Source: Blastocystis sp. Blastoise (lineage: Eukaryota; Sar; Bigyra; Opalinata; Blastocystidae). From it: a DNA stretch of 64,000 nt. How positions within the stretch are numbered: position 1 is the first letter of the stretch; each line of letters starts with the position of its first letter. Positions 19,480 through 34,259 of the stretch are shown here, piece by piece. The position numbers and the translations under genes were made by a program. The notes below the pieces were generated by a model. That model saw only the letters and a program-made list of their open reading frames with translations, was not told the DNA's origin and did not search any database. The stretch spans positions 372,001 to 436,000 of the forward strand of contig JBBPEB010000003.1 of NCBI GenBank assembly GCA_039096225.1, given 5' to 3'.

Positions 19480-20846
19480 ATGGCGTAAATTATTTGTTGA
19501 AACAACATTCGTTTAATTATTTCTAGACAATTATTAATTAAAAGTGTTAATGATAAGTATGTTCCAGTGGCTGGTGTTCATGAGAAGGATGTAAATATGG
19601 TTTCTGCACCAATCCTTATTGATGAAACACCAATGCAATACACTGCTTGTTCCTATTCGTTAGAAGTGCCTGAGAATATGCGAAATACTTCTGATGTTAT
19701 TATTTATATTAATTTACCGGATTATGGATTTCAATTCTGGGATAATGGGAGGCAAACTTGTCAATTTATACAGTGCTGTAAAAATTTATTCCCACAAACT
19801 GAGCTAGAAAACTCTAAATATAACGTAAGTTTCTATACTATTGTATTTTAGTTGATAACTATTGAATATATTTATATACTCTATAATATATTTGTATCAT
19901 TGTAGGAGTCTCAAATACTTGATGAATATGATAATTATCATATTTCCATAGAATGGGAAATAGTGAGTGATGAATCGATTTCTGAATCTACTTTTCAGTT
20001 AGATGAAGATATTCTTAATTGGTCTGAAAATCTTAATGAAGATCGCATTCATATTTTTGGTAAATGTATGTATTTTTTAAAAAATATTTTTATTATAATA
20101 TATATGTGTATGTTTATTCTTATTATATATGTGTATTTTTATTATAATATATATGTGTATTTTTATTCTTATTATATATATGTGTATTTTTATTATAATA
20201 TATATTATGTTTTTATTAATATATATATATATATATAGTTTCTTTGATGCCAAATCAACGCCATATATATTTTTCATTTAATTATATATGTGAATTATCC
20301 CCTGATAATTTAATTATATTTCCTACTTACCGATATATATCTACTAAAGATATAGATATTACTAATAATAATAGTAATAATAATATAATCAGTTTATCTC
20401 ATCATTGTTTAATATCTATTAACTCCTCTAAATATTATGGTATATATTATTATTATTTTGTTTATTATTCTGTTTATGATTATTATGATTATTATGATTA
20501 TTGTTTATTATTATGTTTATGATTATTATTATTATTATTTTGTTTATTATTCTGTTTATGATTATGATTATTATTATGTATTTTTTATATTATAATTATA
20601 ACTCTATATAAAGGTACAATGAATGCAGGATATACACCTGAAGAATTATATAAGCAGATGAAGACATATCAATCAAGTGGATCTATGTCTTCTATTGTAT
20701 ATCATTCTCTCTCTCTCACATCCCTATATACTTCTTTACCTTCTTATATTAAAACACAAGCTAAAATGTCAATCGATTGTATACGCATGAAAACTATTAA
20801 TTATATTGCTGGGAGGCCAGATTTCTATGTACAAATACAATGTTGA
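19480..20846 (+). CDS. Conserved-looking protein of unknown function
   Basis: I do not recognise the family. I build it as ATG GC / 42-nt intron (19485-19526, GTAAAT...TTCTAG) / ACAATTATT, giving MAQLLIKSVNDKYVPVAGVH. Exons follow at 19527-19824, about 19905-20065, 20239-20441 and 20613-20846. Sequence features are a Cys/Trp-containing N-terminal region (FQFWDNGRQTCQFIQCC), an acidic stretch (ISESTFQLDEDI), a β-rich middle (HIYFSFNYICELSPDNLIIFP) and a Ser/Tyr-rich C terminus ending CIRMKTINYIAGRPDFYVQIQC and TGA. No signal peptide or membrane segment is obvious. The introns are T-rich repeats. Exon joins are my inference from frame continuity. Confidence 0.55.
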
Positions 20847-21390
20847 CTATCTGATCTATATAAAGACATTTGGACTATATATTATTATACTCTATTTTAT
20901 TATGAAATCCTTATTTCTATTCGATGTTTTTATATATCAGAATATTGGTTTATTCTTTATTCTCTATCGAATTCTATTTCTCGCGTTGGATTTCTTTCTT
21001 TTTAATTATTATATTTCTTTTTGTCTTTTTTTGTCATATGCTAGTTTGTTGCCGTTCTTTAATAAATATATCTATTTATATATGTCAATTTATTTGTATT
21101 TATTTTTCTTTGTATATTGGGGTTTTAAATCTTCTTCACAATTTTTTTTTCCTATCATAATCTTCTTGTTTTGTATCCTAATATTTATCTACTTATCTTA
21201 TATAAAATACTGTCGATTGATTTATGTACTCACTCAAGTAATTAAATTATTAAAAAAGTAAATTCTAATGAAAAATGAACAATAAAATAATAAAAAAATG
21301 AGAAATGAACAATTGAGAATAGAATTTTTTTTTGATAAAAAAGAATTATTATTTTTCTTTAATTGTTATCTCTAAATCTTTCCAAAAACA
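20847..21390. other. T-rich spacer with a hydrophobic open frame
   Basis: Between the unknown gene and GET4. A 151-codon open frame (20806-21261, +) would encode an almost purely hydrophobic Phe/Leu/Ile/Tyr sequence. It overlaps the preceding coding end in another frame. I treat it as a by-product of T-rich DNA. Confidence 0.4.
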
Positions 21391-22748
21391 ATGTTGAGTT
21401 CCAGAAGAAGAAACAGAAACATTTCAGAATTATTGCAAAAGAGTATTGAAGACAAAGATTATTATAATGCTCTTCAGTACTATAAAACTCTTCTCTCCAA
21501 GTATTGTTATTGACTTCATGAGTAAATAAACATTATTCTAATTGATATAGATTTATCGTTGGAAAAGAATATGAAAAAGCTGAACAAATGTATGAAGATG
21601 GTATCAAATTATTTTGTCTTAATAATGAGGTTACTTCTGCATATGAATTGGCAAATAATTATCTTCAAATGTTAAAGGATCGTCATGTTGAATTAGACGA
21701 AGATCATGTCAGTCAATTAGTTCGTTTAATTAATTTCTTCCCTCAATCAGATTATAAAGTCCAAATTTCTAAAACCTATGCTATGTATATGTTTATATAA
21801 TAATGAAAAAATCAAAATTAAAAAATATAATAAATTAAATAATGGTCATTATGACATTATGTTTTTTTAGTTGGGCAAGAGAAGTTTCAACTGTTCCTGG
21901 AGGTAACAAAGATTTAAATAAAGAAGCAGGATTAGCATTATGGTCTATCAATTGTAATTTATATATTATTATTATACAAATAATGTTTATATATATATAT
22001 ATATAGTTGCCTATGATGAAGCCAATAATTATTTACTTTATTGTCAGGATTGTGAAATGTATATATTATTATTATTAAATATATGCTATTGTTTATATAT
22101 ATATATATATAGATATGGTGATTTCTTAATTGATTGGTGTGAACAGGGCTATAAAAATGAACAAGATTTATATATAACTAGATCTATCTTAATGTATATA
22201 TATATATATAGTTTATTTTATGTATGTTGTTACTATATATATTATATAGTATTGTTTAATATATTATAAATATAATAATATTAACTCTATTTATATAGTT
22301 TATTAAGTTTGGGTAATATCAAGTTTGCAGGTGAAGTTTATAGATATTTACAGAAGAAGAAACCCATTGATACTCCTCTATCTCATTTCTGTGAATATCT
22401 TCTCTATACTGTAGAAGTATATATATATATATAAATTTCTGATCATATTTATATTTATAATAATATATATAATAATATATATAATAATATATATAATAAT
22501 ATTTATAATAATATATATAGAGAGATGCTTACCCATTATTTAAGTTATTAACTGAAAAATATCAAAAAGGACTGAATAGAGATCCTTCCTTCTCTTCTGT
22601 ATATATATATCATTCTTATTGTTAAAATTATATATATATATATATATTTATATAGTTATTGGGTCAAATAGCAAAGCGTTATTATAATATTCAACCGATC
22701 TCCAATAATCCATTCCAAGATATGTTTAAAATGTTTATGAAACAATAA
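21391..22748 (+). CDS. GET4: GET4/TRC35 tail-anchored protein targeting factor
   Basis: Helical-repeat subunit of the GET/TRC pathway; it bridges the Get5/Bag6-Sgt2 pre-targeting complex to the Get3 ATPase in the cytosol. The start MLSSRRRNRNISELL is followed by IEDKDYYNALQYYKTLLSK (compare VEKGDYYEAHQMYRTL in human). Then come YEKAEQMYEDGIKLF, SAYELANNYLQML, VSTVPGGNKDLNKEAGLALW, YGDFLIDWCEQG, ILLSLGNIKFAGEVYRYL, PLSHFCEYLL and FKLLTEKYQKGLNRDPSF. The C terminus is LLGQIAKRYYNIQPISNNPFQDMFKMFMKQ and TAA. About eight short introns bounded by GTATAT/ATATAG interrupt it. Length (about 300 aa) matches the family. Confidence 0.85.
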
Positions 22749-23281
22749 GTATATTCATATTATTATTATATATATATTGAATCGATTCGACATTATACTA
22801 TTCTCGAGTTATATACTTGGTTTTAAAAAACATATTCTATTATACAAATTATTAATAAAAAATAAAATAATTTTTTGTATATATACATTATAATTGAGAG
22901 AAATAGATAATAATAAATAGTTGACTATATATACATATAACGAAACACATGGATAGAAGACAATAGAATTGATGTCAAACAAGGACACAAAGACAAGAAC
23001 AAATAAAAGTTGACAATAGAATCAAATAATAACAAAATAAACAAGTGTGACAGAAAATAAATAAAAAAAAATAATGATATTAATAAACTAAAAAAAAAAA
23101 AAAAGAAAATTCTAAAAAGAATAAATGTATTCATATAATGATTATATATACATATTAGTAACAAAAGAAAATATACATATTAATAAATAAACATATATAT
23201 ATAGACAAACAAAAGATATATATAAGTATATAAATAAAAAAAGATAAGCAAAAGATTATATATATATATATGTATATATAA
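22749..23281. other. Convergent intergenic region
   Basis: Between the 3' ends of GET4 (+) and the winged-helix-like gene (-). AT-rich; nothing recognised. Confidence 0.5.
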
Positions 23282-25771
<2,490 letters not shown>

Positions 25772-26525
25772 GACTTTACAAACTTGCTATTCAGAAGGAT
25801 AAACGATTCACAGTTTCGGTTGGAGAGCTAATAAAGTAATTATACAAAATCAAAACTGTTCATTTTTTTCTGATGGAATATTCATGATTATTTCTAATTT
25901 TTCTCCACCATTCTTTTTCTAAAACAGATAAACTGACAAAATTTCCACCACAAAGAATACTGTTGCACTCTAAGTATAGAAATATTATATTTGTTTTTCT
26001 TGTTATCATATGAGATTCAAACTATAATGAAAGTATTTTGTGTATATTAAATGGAACAAATCACTCATTTTATTTTTTCACTTTTTTACATTGTATATAA
26101 CCCATTCTTATTACAATCCGTGGAGATTTGTGAAAGGTAAAAGGAAATGAAGAATCTAAGAACGGCCTTTAAATCAAATATATATCACTCAATTTATTTA
26201 AGTAAGAAACTGGTGAAGGATATAGCTTTTAGTGTGCAGTTTCTTGTATTTCTTTTCCTGTCGACAAGAATTCAGTGTAATAACAATTAAAGATATATGA
26301 AAAAATAGAAGATGTTTGTTTCAAATGATTTTAATAATATTTGCTATTTTACCTTTTCATATGTCTTGAAGATATACAACACATAAAGTCACAAATACAG
26401 TTAAAACATATTAAAAACAAAAATAAAAATAGTAAATTAGTAGAAGAATAAGAAAGAGAAAAGAAAAACAAAATAAAAAAAAGAAAAAGTTTATATGAAT
26501 AAAATATGGATTCTGTTTATTATTT
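25772..26525. other. Intergenic region
   Basis: Between two minus-strand genes; contains the presumed promoter of the winged-helix-like gene and the 3' flank of Nup58. No specific site recognised. Confidence 0.45.
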
Positions 26526-27515
26526 TTAAATAGATGCAGTAGTGGCAGGTTTTCCTGTATTAGTACTAAATGAGAAACCAGTAGTAGCAGCAGTAGAAGG
26601 AGTTGTAGTAGTAGCATTAGTAGTATTAGTACCAAATGAGAAACCAGTAGTAGCAGCAGTAGAAGGAGTTGTAGTAGTAGCATTAGTAGTATTAGTACCA
26701 AATGAGAAACCAGTAGTAGCAGCAGGAGTTGTGGTAGTAGAACCAGTAGAAGGAGTTGTAGTACTATTAGTATTAGTATTAGTACCAAATGAGAAGCCAG
26801 TAGTAGCAGCAGGAGTTGTAGTAGTAGCATTAGTAGTATTAGTACCAAATGAGAAGCCAGTACTAGTAGTAGTAGAAGGAGTTGTAGTGGTATTATTATT
26901 AGTATTAGTACCAAATGAGAAGCCAGTAGTAGCAGCAGGAGTTGTGGTAGTAGTACCAGTAGAAGGAGTTGTAGTACTATTAGTATTAGTACCAAATGAG
27001 AAGCCAGTAGTAGCAGCAGGAGTTGTGGTAGTAGTACCAGTAGAAGGAGTTGTAGTACTATTAGTATTAGTACCAAATGAGAAGCCAGTTGTAGAAGGAG
27101 TTGTAGTAGTAGTACCAGTGGTAGTATTCTTATTAGTACCAAATGAGAAGCCAGTAGTAGCAGCAGGAGTTGTAGTATTAGTACCAAATGAGAAACCAGC
27201 AGTAGAAGGAGTAGTAGTAGAACCAGCGGTATTCTTATTAGTACCAAATGAGAAGCCAGTACCAGTAGTAGTAGAACCAGTTGTAATGGTATTATTATTA
27301 GTATTATTATTACCGAATGAGAATCCAGTTGTAGAAGTAGTTGTAGTAGTAGTATTAGTACCAGTGGTAGTATTATTATTATTATTAGTTACTCTTAGTT
27401 CTTCAATAGGTGCTTGTATCTTTCGTTTAAGTGATTTGGAATTGAAAGGGTTGGACTCATAGAGAGGGTCATATACCATATTACGTTTACCGGGGACTAG
27501 AGAAATAAGAGGCAT

Positions 27516-27550
<35 letters not shown>

Positions 27551-27879
27551 ATAATAATAATAGAAAGAAATAAATCAATGAATATAAATACGTGTATAGA
27601 CAGGAGCATCTTTTGCAATTCGTTCATTTCGAAGACGAATATATTTCTTCTTTAATTCAGATAATTGATTATTTGTTTTGTATAATTTACCTGCTATCTT
27701 CATAGAAATAGTATAATGATTTTTCATTGTTTGTTTAACAAGGTATCCCATATGTTCTAAATAAGATCTATATATATATATATATATATATTATAAACTT
27801 ATAGATTATAATAGTTATTTATATACTTTGTAATAGGTTTCTTGGAACTATCACGTTGATAAGCTAAACTAGATCTTAC

Positions 27880-27921
<42 letters not shown>

Positions 27922-29228
27922 TATACAGTCTTCAATTCGTTTAAATACTCCTTGATATTGTTTAGTCATATTTCTCATATGTATATGTAAATATTGAGAG
28001 GCATCAGCATGTATACTACTAAAGGGAGTCTGACTGTTAGCTTCAACTCTATATATACATTTATAACACATATTATAATATATATAATAATAATAATAAT
28101 AATATATATACGGTTTGATTCGTTCTACTTGTGAATACTGAATAGTTGACTTTTTATATAATAAACAAGTCTTACGATGATCTAATAATTGGTCATTCTC
28201 GGAACGAAGGATGGACTATATATATATATATATATATTTAATGTAATAATAATAAATATAAAAAAAACATAATAATAATAAACATAATAAACATAATAAT
28301 AATAAACATAATAAACATAATAATAATAAACATAATAATAAGCAATATAATAATAATAATACCTTTTGAACCTGACTCTTCGTGGAGATTAATTCATTAA
28401 ACTGATTGTCTTTAATGTTCTTTATAAGAGTTACATATTGTCTTTGATTAGCTAACATAGTTCTATATATAATAATGAATATAAATATAATAAATATAAA
28501 TATAATATATACTGTATATTAGCCATATATAGTTGTAAATCTTGAGGAATATCTTTAAAATTCATATTAAGAGCTTCTTTATTAATGACAATACTAACAT
28601 TTCCTTGATTATTTTCAATTTTTTGATTATTACCAAATACATTACGAGGTGCAAATTGACTTGAACTAGTATTTGAATTAATAGAATAAGTTGGATTACT
28701 TAAAGGAAAACAAGAACTACCTTTAAATTGACTAACGTTTATACCATTCAAAGTATTTGATGGATTTGTTGAAAAACCAGACGTATTCTGACCAAAGGTG
28801 CTTCCATTACCAAATCCAGTTGTTGTAGAAGCAGGTTTTCCAAATGTATTATTCGTACCAAATCCAGTTGTATTAGTAGAAGGCTGACCAAAGGCATTTC
28901 CATTACCAAATCCAGTTGTAGCAGGTTTATTTTGACCAAATGCATTTCCATTACCAAATCCAGTTGTAGTAGAAGCAGGTTGACCAAATGCATTTCCATT
29001 ACCAAATCCAGTTGTAGTAGAAGCAGGTTTTCCAAATGTGTTGGTATTTCCAAAAGCACTAGTATTGGATCCAAATGAGGGAGTCGTTGAAGATGTTAAA
29101 CCGAAACCAGTTGTAGCAGGTTGACCAAAAGACGGAGCCGTAGTAGATGGTGTTCCAAAACCACCTGTATTTGAGGGGAATGAAGTATCATTTCTTTTCT
29201 GACCAAAACTTAAGGTATTAAAACTCAT
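26526..29228 (-). CDS. NUP58: FG nucleoporin Nup58/Nup45
   Basis: Channel nucleoporin of the Nup62-Nup58-Nup54 complex. The architecture is FG repeats, coiled coil, FG repeats. The N-terminal exon (from ATG 29228, MSFNTLSFGQKRND) has GFG and FGQ/FGKP repeats. The middle exons are helical: DIPQDLQLYMANIQ, QRQYVTLIKNIKDNQFNELI, then SSIHADASQYLHIHMRNMTKQYQGVFKRIED. That last block aligns with the Nup58 block HEYAAPADYFRILVQQFEVQLQQYRQQIEELE. Next come MGYLVKQTMKNHYTISMKIA and LYESNPFNSKSLKRKIQAPI, then about 17 TTGFSFGTN-type repeats ending KPATTASI and TAA (26526). The repeats are separated by Thr/Asn/Ala linkers and are very uniform. Nup49 is the main alternative. Confidence 0.8.
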
Positions 29229-29483
29229 ATCTACTTTTTATTACTTGAAATAGTAGACTAGAAAAAGTGTTTTTTTTTTAAATGAATCAGTTCTTTCCCA
29301 TTTCTCGAAATCCCTGGTAATATTTTATAAAAAATGCCTGTAATTTGAAAATAATCGGGAAACGTATTTTTTTCTTTTTAGATAAACCATATATTATTTC
29401 TTATTATACTCTATAGTTAAGTCTTACTGTATTTTGATTTTTCTTCTATTTATTAATAAATATCATATACAGGGTAATTAAGA

Positions 29484-30592
29484 ATGGCGAATCAACAAAA
29501 CGGTATGAAAATAGACTATCATTAATTATTTGTATATATCTTTCTAGAAAAAATTGATGAACATGTTCAAGAAGAAGATGAGAATAGTATATAACTATTT
29601 TTAATATTGATAGTCTCTTTATTTATTTTGTTTTTTTAGATCTCGAAGGTATGTGTTCATTGTATGTTTTAATTATTGATAGAAGATGAAGAAGTAGATG
29701 ATTTACCAATGGAATTTAACGAAGATGGTATTTCTATTTTATTCGTGTGCTAATTTTATTTTTTTTAGAGTATGATATAGTAGATGCTGATGAACTTATC
29801 AATAAATTAGAAACTCTTGAAGATGGAGGTATTCATTTATTTATTAGCTCTATTTTTTTATCATTCATTGATTTCATTTTTTTTTTTTTAGAAGAAACAA
29901 CATTAACTGCTGAAGAAGCTAATCAAGAAGGATTAGTCAATGAATCACTTGCTGTATTTAGTTATAATTTAAATTATACTATTTATTTTTTATTAATATT
30001 TTAAAATATTTTGTATATATATATGTATATATATATAGGTATTTAGTGGACATACTGATTCTGTACTTGCTGTTGCATTTAATAAACAAAACTGGCCACA
30101 AGTATATATATATATATATATATAATAATTATTGTATGATTATAATTCTTTTTTAATATTATTATATATATATATATATACAAGTGGCTACAGGTGGTGT
30201 GGATGACAAGTGTTTTTTGTTTAATATAAAGGAGAATGGTATAGAAGAGGAAGGAGAAGGAGTAGATAAAGAAGAAGATGAAGAGCAAGTTGAAGAACCC
30301 GCGGATTTATATACTTTACAAGGATTTAATGTATGTAGAGTTTATATTATTATAGTTTATATTATTATAGTTTATATTATTATAGTTTATATTATTATAG
30401 ATTATATTAGTATATTATTATATTATTATATTATTGTAGTTTATATTATTATAGTTTATATTATTATATTATATATTACTTTAGACTATATTATTATAAC
30501 TATACTATGTTATATAAATGACTCTATTGTTGATGTTGCTTTCTCCGCTAGTGGCAAATTTTTGGCGGTAGCTTCTTATGATGGGGAAGTTA

Positions 30593-30679
<87 letters not shown>

Positions 30680-31184
30680 TATATAATACAAGTGGTAAAT
30701 TACTTTTAACTCTCTCTGGACCTACTGATGTTGAATATATTACATGGCATCCTAAAGGTGAAATATTGACTGCTGGTGGTGGTGATGGTACTATATATGT
30801 CTGGGGTATACCTAGTGGTACTATTATTAATGTTCTTGCTGGACATGTTGATGCTGTTACTTGCGGTGCATTTAACTATAAAGGAAATGTATATATATAT
30901 ATACTATATATAACTATATATATATATATAACTATATATATATAACTATATATATATACTGTATATATATAACTATATATAACTATATATATATAACTAT
31001 ATATATAGATCTATGTGAGTGGTAGCATGGACGGATCCGTGAAAGTCTGGAAGATCAAAACAGGGGAATGTCTATATACATTTAAACCTGATACATATAT
31101 ATATATATATATAGAGTTATATACATATATATATATATAGATATAATTGGCATGAAGATGGAATTGTATCTTTAGCTATTAATC

Positions 31185-31269
<85 letters not shown>

Positions 31270-31589
31270 TCCTGTATTAATATCTGGATCACGTGACGGT
31301 ACTGTCTGTATTTCAAATCTTAAATCTTATAAGGTTATTGTTAAATATAATCATATAAAACCAGATGTCAATTGTTCTGTTGAAACGTATATAACTATAT
31401 ATATATATATAACTATATATATATAACTATATATATAGTTATATATAACACTATATATATATATAGATGTGGTTTCTGCTCTGTATGCAATTGGGTTGCT
31501 AGTGGGGGCATGGACGGAACTCTAAAGATCTATGATATAGAAACATCTAAAGTATATATCTATATATATATATATATCTATTGATTATA

Positions 31590-31645
<56 letters not shown>

Positions 31646-31707
31646 ATTACGTCTGACCTTGGAACACGATGGCGGAATCACTAAACTCATTTGGCATCCT
31701 TTTAGTC

Positions 31708-31745
<38 letters not shown>

Positions 31746-32039
31746 TTCTAAAGCAATATTATACTCTATATATATATAGATTATCTTTGTAGCTTGCTTA
31801 GATGGATGTATATATGTCTGGGACGCGAGAACTGGAGAAAAACTCAAACAAATTAGAGCTCATAATGTATATATATATATATATATATATAAATTAGATT
31901 TCTCTAAATCTTTTCCATTTATATATATATATAGGATATAATATTAGATATGGATATATATGTTCCTCCTACTGATTTAAAAACTACATATATACTTACA
32001 GGATCAGATGATAAAACATGTCAATTATTCTCTGCTTAA
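29484..32039 (+). CDS. AAMP: WD40 protein AAMP/Sqt1
   Basis: WD40 β-propeller of the AAMP/yeast Sqt1 family; Sqt1 escorts ribosomal protein uL16 (Rpl10) into the 60S subunit. An acidic N terminus (MANQQN, HVQEEDEN, EEVDDLPMEFNED) is encoded by very small exons, one of only 9 nt. Blades follow: VFSGHTDSVLAVAFN, ATGGVDDKCFLFNI, SIVDVAFSASGKFLAVASYDGE, VEYITWHPKGEILTAGGGDGT, GSMDGSVKVWKIKTGEC, LISGSRDGTVCISNL, CGFCSVCNWVASGGMDGTLKIYDI, GGITKLIWHPFSPI, ACLDGCIYVWDARTGEKL and LTGSDDKTCQLFSA, then TAA (32037). The GFCSV block and the spacing match AAMP rather than generic WD40. Several TA tracts here lack normal intron ends (see findings). Confidence 0.85.
31190..31267 (+). repeat. In-frame (TA)39 tract inside AAMP coding sequence
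   Basis: 78 bp of perfect AT between the codon GAT (31187-31189, end of AINPD) and GCT (31268, start of APVLISGS). There is no GT donor or AG acceptor at either edge. The length is a multiple of three and the frame is preserved, so it reads as 13 Ile-Tyr pairs if translated. Confidence 0.8.
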
Positions 32040-32705
32040 TATATATATATATACATGTAATAATTCTTATTAATATATATATATAAATTGTTTTATATTT
32101 TTGATTTATATTTATCTTATTCATATATATATATATATGATTTATAATTGTTTTGATTGTTCTTTTTGTCTATATAAATGTTCATATATATTCTTATTGT
32201 TTTGTTAATATAAATAAAATCCAAAATATCGAAATTGAATATATATAAGTATTATTGTTTTCAGTAACAAAAGGTTGTGAATCTATATATTCCATTCTTA
32301 TTCTGTTTAATGTTATATTCTATATATATTCTAAAATATGTCTTTGTTAACCGAAAAAAGTTATATATTTCTGTTTTATGGAAATCTTTTATTAATATTC
32401 ATTATTAAGAAATAATATTATTTTTATATGGTTTATAAATGATATATTTATATATAAAAATATTGATTACTGTTTTCTCTATGTGTTAAACAATAATTTT
32501 CTCTATATTACTTGATAATAAATAATAATAACAGTAACTAGAACTATGGATGAAAAAAACATGAATAGTATATATATTTATTATTAAGAATAATAAAAGA
32601 AAAACAGAAAAAAGTGAAAAATGTGAAAATAAAAACAAGTTTTTATTATTATAAAAAAGAATAGATACATGATGAATAATCTAAATATAGTAAATAGACT
32701 AAACC
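32040..32705. other. Convergent intergenic region
   Basis: Between the 3' ends of AAMP (+) and RAD1 (-). AT-rich; nothing recognised. Confidence 0.5.
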
Positions 32706-33133
32706 CTACATATTAATATCTTGAAGAGGAAGCAGAAAGAAGTCTGTATATAAATTATTAGTATCATCTCCTATCATATGCTGTATACACATCATTCCTT
32801 CTTGATTGATACGTATATAACTACGAAGGGAAATAGACAAGGTATTCATACAACGAAGGAAAAACTCACGGTTATATCTATATATAGAAATAATAAGTAT
32901 AATCATTTTATATATAGGATAATATTGATAACTATATGTATAATAATAATAATATATATATAGGATAATATTGATAACTATATGTATAATAATAATAATA
33001 TATATATAGGATAATATTGATAACTATATGTATAATATAATACTATATATATATATATACCTATAAATATGATCATTCTCAGAAGAATAGGAAATAATAC
33101 CGGAATTATCGCTTTTAAAGAATATAGTACATC

Positions 33134-33182
<49 letters not shown>

Positions 33183-34259
33183 TAGAACTAATAACAAATA
33201 AAAAATAAATAAAAGAATAAAAAAAATAAAATAAAACATATTCATAATAAATATTGAATAAATGACAAAATAGAATAATAAAAAAACATATAATATATAA
33301 AATAGAATCTATAAATATACTTTGCAAATAATGAATCATCTGAAAGTATATTCAGCCCATTTTCAGTGAACTGAATACCTATAGATTTCCCGTCTTTAAT
33401 TCGATATATATCTGACACTCCACAATCTAAAGTAGAGGATTCTAATATACATTTATTATTCTATATATATATATATATATATATATTAATAAAATAAAAT
33501 AAAATAAAATAAAATAAAATAAAATAAAATAAAATAAAATAAAATAAAATAAAATAAAATAAAATAAAATAAAATAAAATAAAATAAAATAAAATAAAAA
33601 ATAAATTATAATACTTAATAAATGAATAAAATTATATAAAAAAAAATAAAAACCCTCACTCCAACTATATTTAACAATCGTAATAATATAACAATTATAT
33701 TATATATATACTGCAGTTGTGCTATTGAAAATAGATGGAAAATCGATATCTATATTCGTTCCCATCATAGTTTTTATATTACATAAACTAGTAATGCCGC
33801 TTTCATCTAACTTTAATTGAACCAAGCCTTCAGAAGATGAATAAATAAGAGTTAATTTTGTATTTGCAGATTTTTCATTTCCATAAATAGATAAACATTG
33901 AATAAATTCCATATAAGAAACAGTAATAGAATCAGATTGACCCTCAAAAATGAATTCCAAGAACTTTTCCTTAGCAAAATGAGCATTTACTTGTAGTGTT
34001 TTTGATCGATCAATTACTGTGAAGAACAAACCTATTGAAATCAATTAATATAAGGCACTAATGATACTATAACAAACAATAAAAACAAACCTGAATTAGA
34101 AAATTCGCATGAAAGTTGTTCATTCTTATCTCCTTTTGACCTATATAATAGTTTATATTCTATTTATCAGAAATAAAAAAGATACATTGTATTTAAAACT
34201 CTTAACATTGGTTGAACTGAGTCGATTGATAGAGAACAATAAGTTGTTTGCTCCGCCAT
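32706..34259 (-). CDS. RAD1: RAD1, checkpoint 9-1-1 clamp subunit
   Basis: PCNA-like subunit of the RAD9-RAD1-HUS1 clamp loaded at DNA damage sites. The start is ATG 34259 (MAEQTTYCSLSIDSVQPM). Exons encode LSCEFSNSG/LFFTVIDRSKTLQVNAHF and EFIFEGQSDSITVSYMEFIQCLSIYG. The latter aligns with RAD1 EFKVQEESVTFRINLTVLLDCLSIFG. Then come YSSSEGLVQLKLDESGITSLCNI, DIDFPSIFNSTTAV, IYRIKDGKSIGIQFTENGLNILS, CTIFFKSDNSGIISYSSEND, YNREFFLRCMNTLSISLRSYIRINQEGMMCIQHMI and a TAG stop at 32706. The SIRI-x-GM-x-QHMI end corresponds to the RAD1 SIRTDNRGFLSLQYMI block. Introns include an (AAAAT)n tract and a three-copy 46-bp repeat. Confidence 0.88.
32915..33050 (-). repeat. 46-bp tandem repeat, three copies, RAD1 intron
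   Basis: TAGGATAATATTGATAAC recurs at 32915, 32961 and 33007, exactly 46 bp apart, with the intervening sequence repeated too. It lies in the last RAD1 intron. Confidence 0.85.
33487..33600 (-). repeat. (AAAAT)n intronic microsatellite
   Basis: About 115 bp of AAAAT pentanucleotide repeat next to a (TA)n tract, within a RAD1 intron. Confidence 0.85.

Noticed and set aside
20806-21261. 151-codon hydrophobic open frame as a possible membrane protein
   Set aside because: T-rich DNA favours such frames; it overlaps another coding end, and has no family features or intron structure like its neighbours.
26411-27247. Leu-rich minus-strand open frame
   Set aside because: Out-of-frame shadow of the Nup58 FG repeat exon.
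26542-27462. Long plus-strand Val-rich open frame
   Set aside because: It is the antisense of the FSFGTN repeats of Nup58; the minus strand has FG repeats, a coiled-coil context and a proper end.
32915-33050. CRISPR-like array
   Set aside because: The 46-bp units are head-to-tail repeats without unique spacers, inside a eukaryotic intron.
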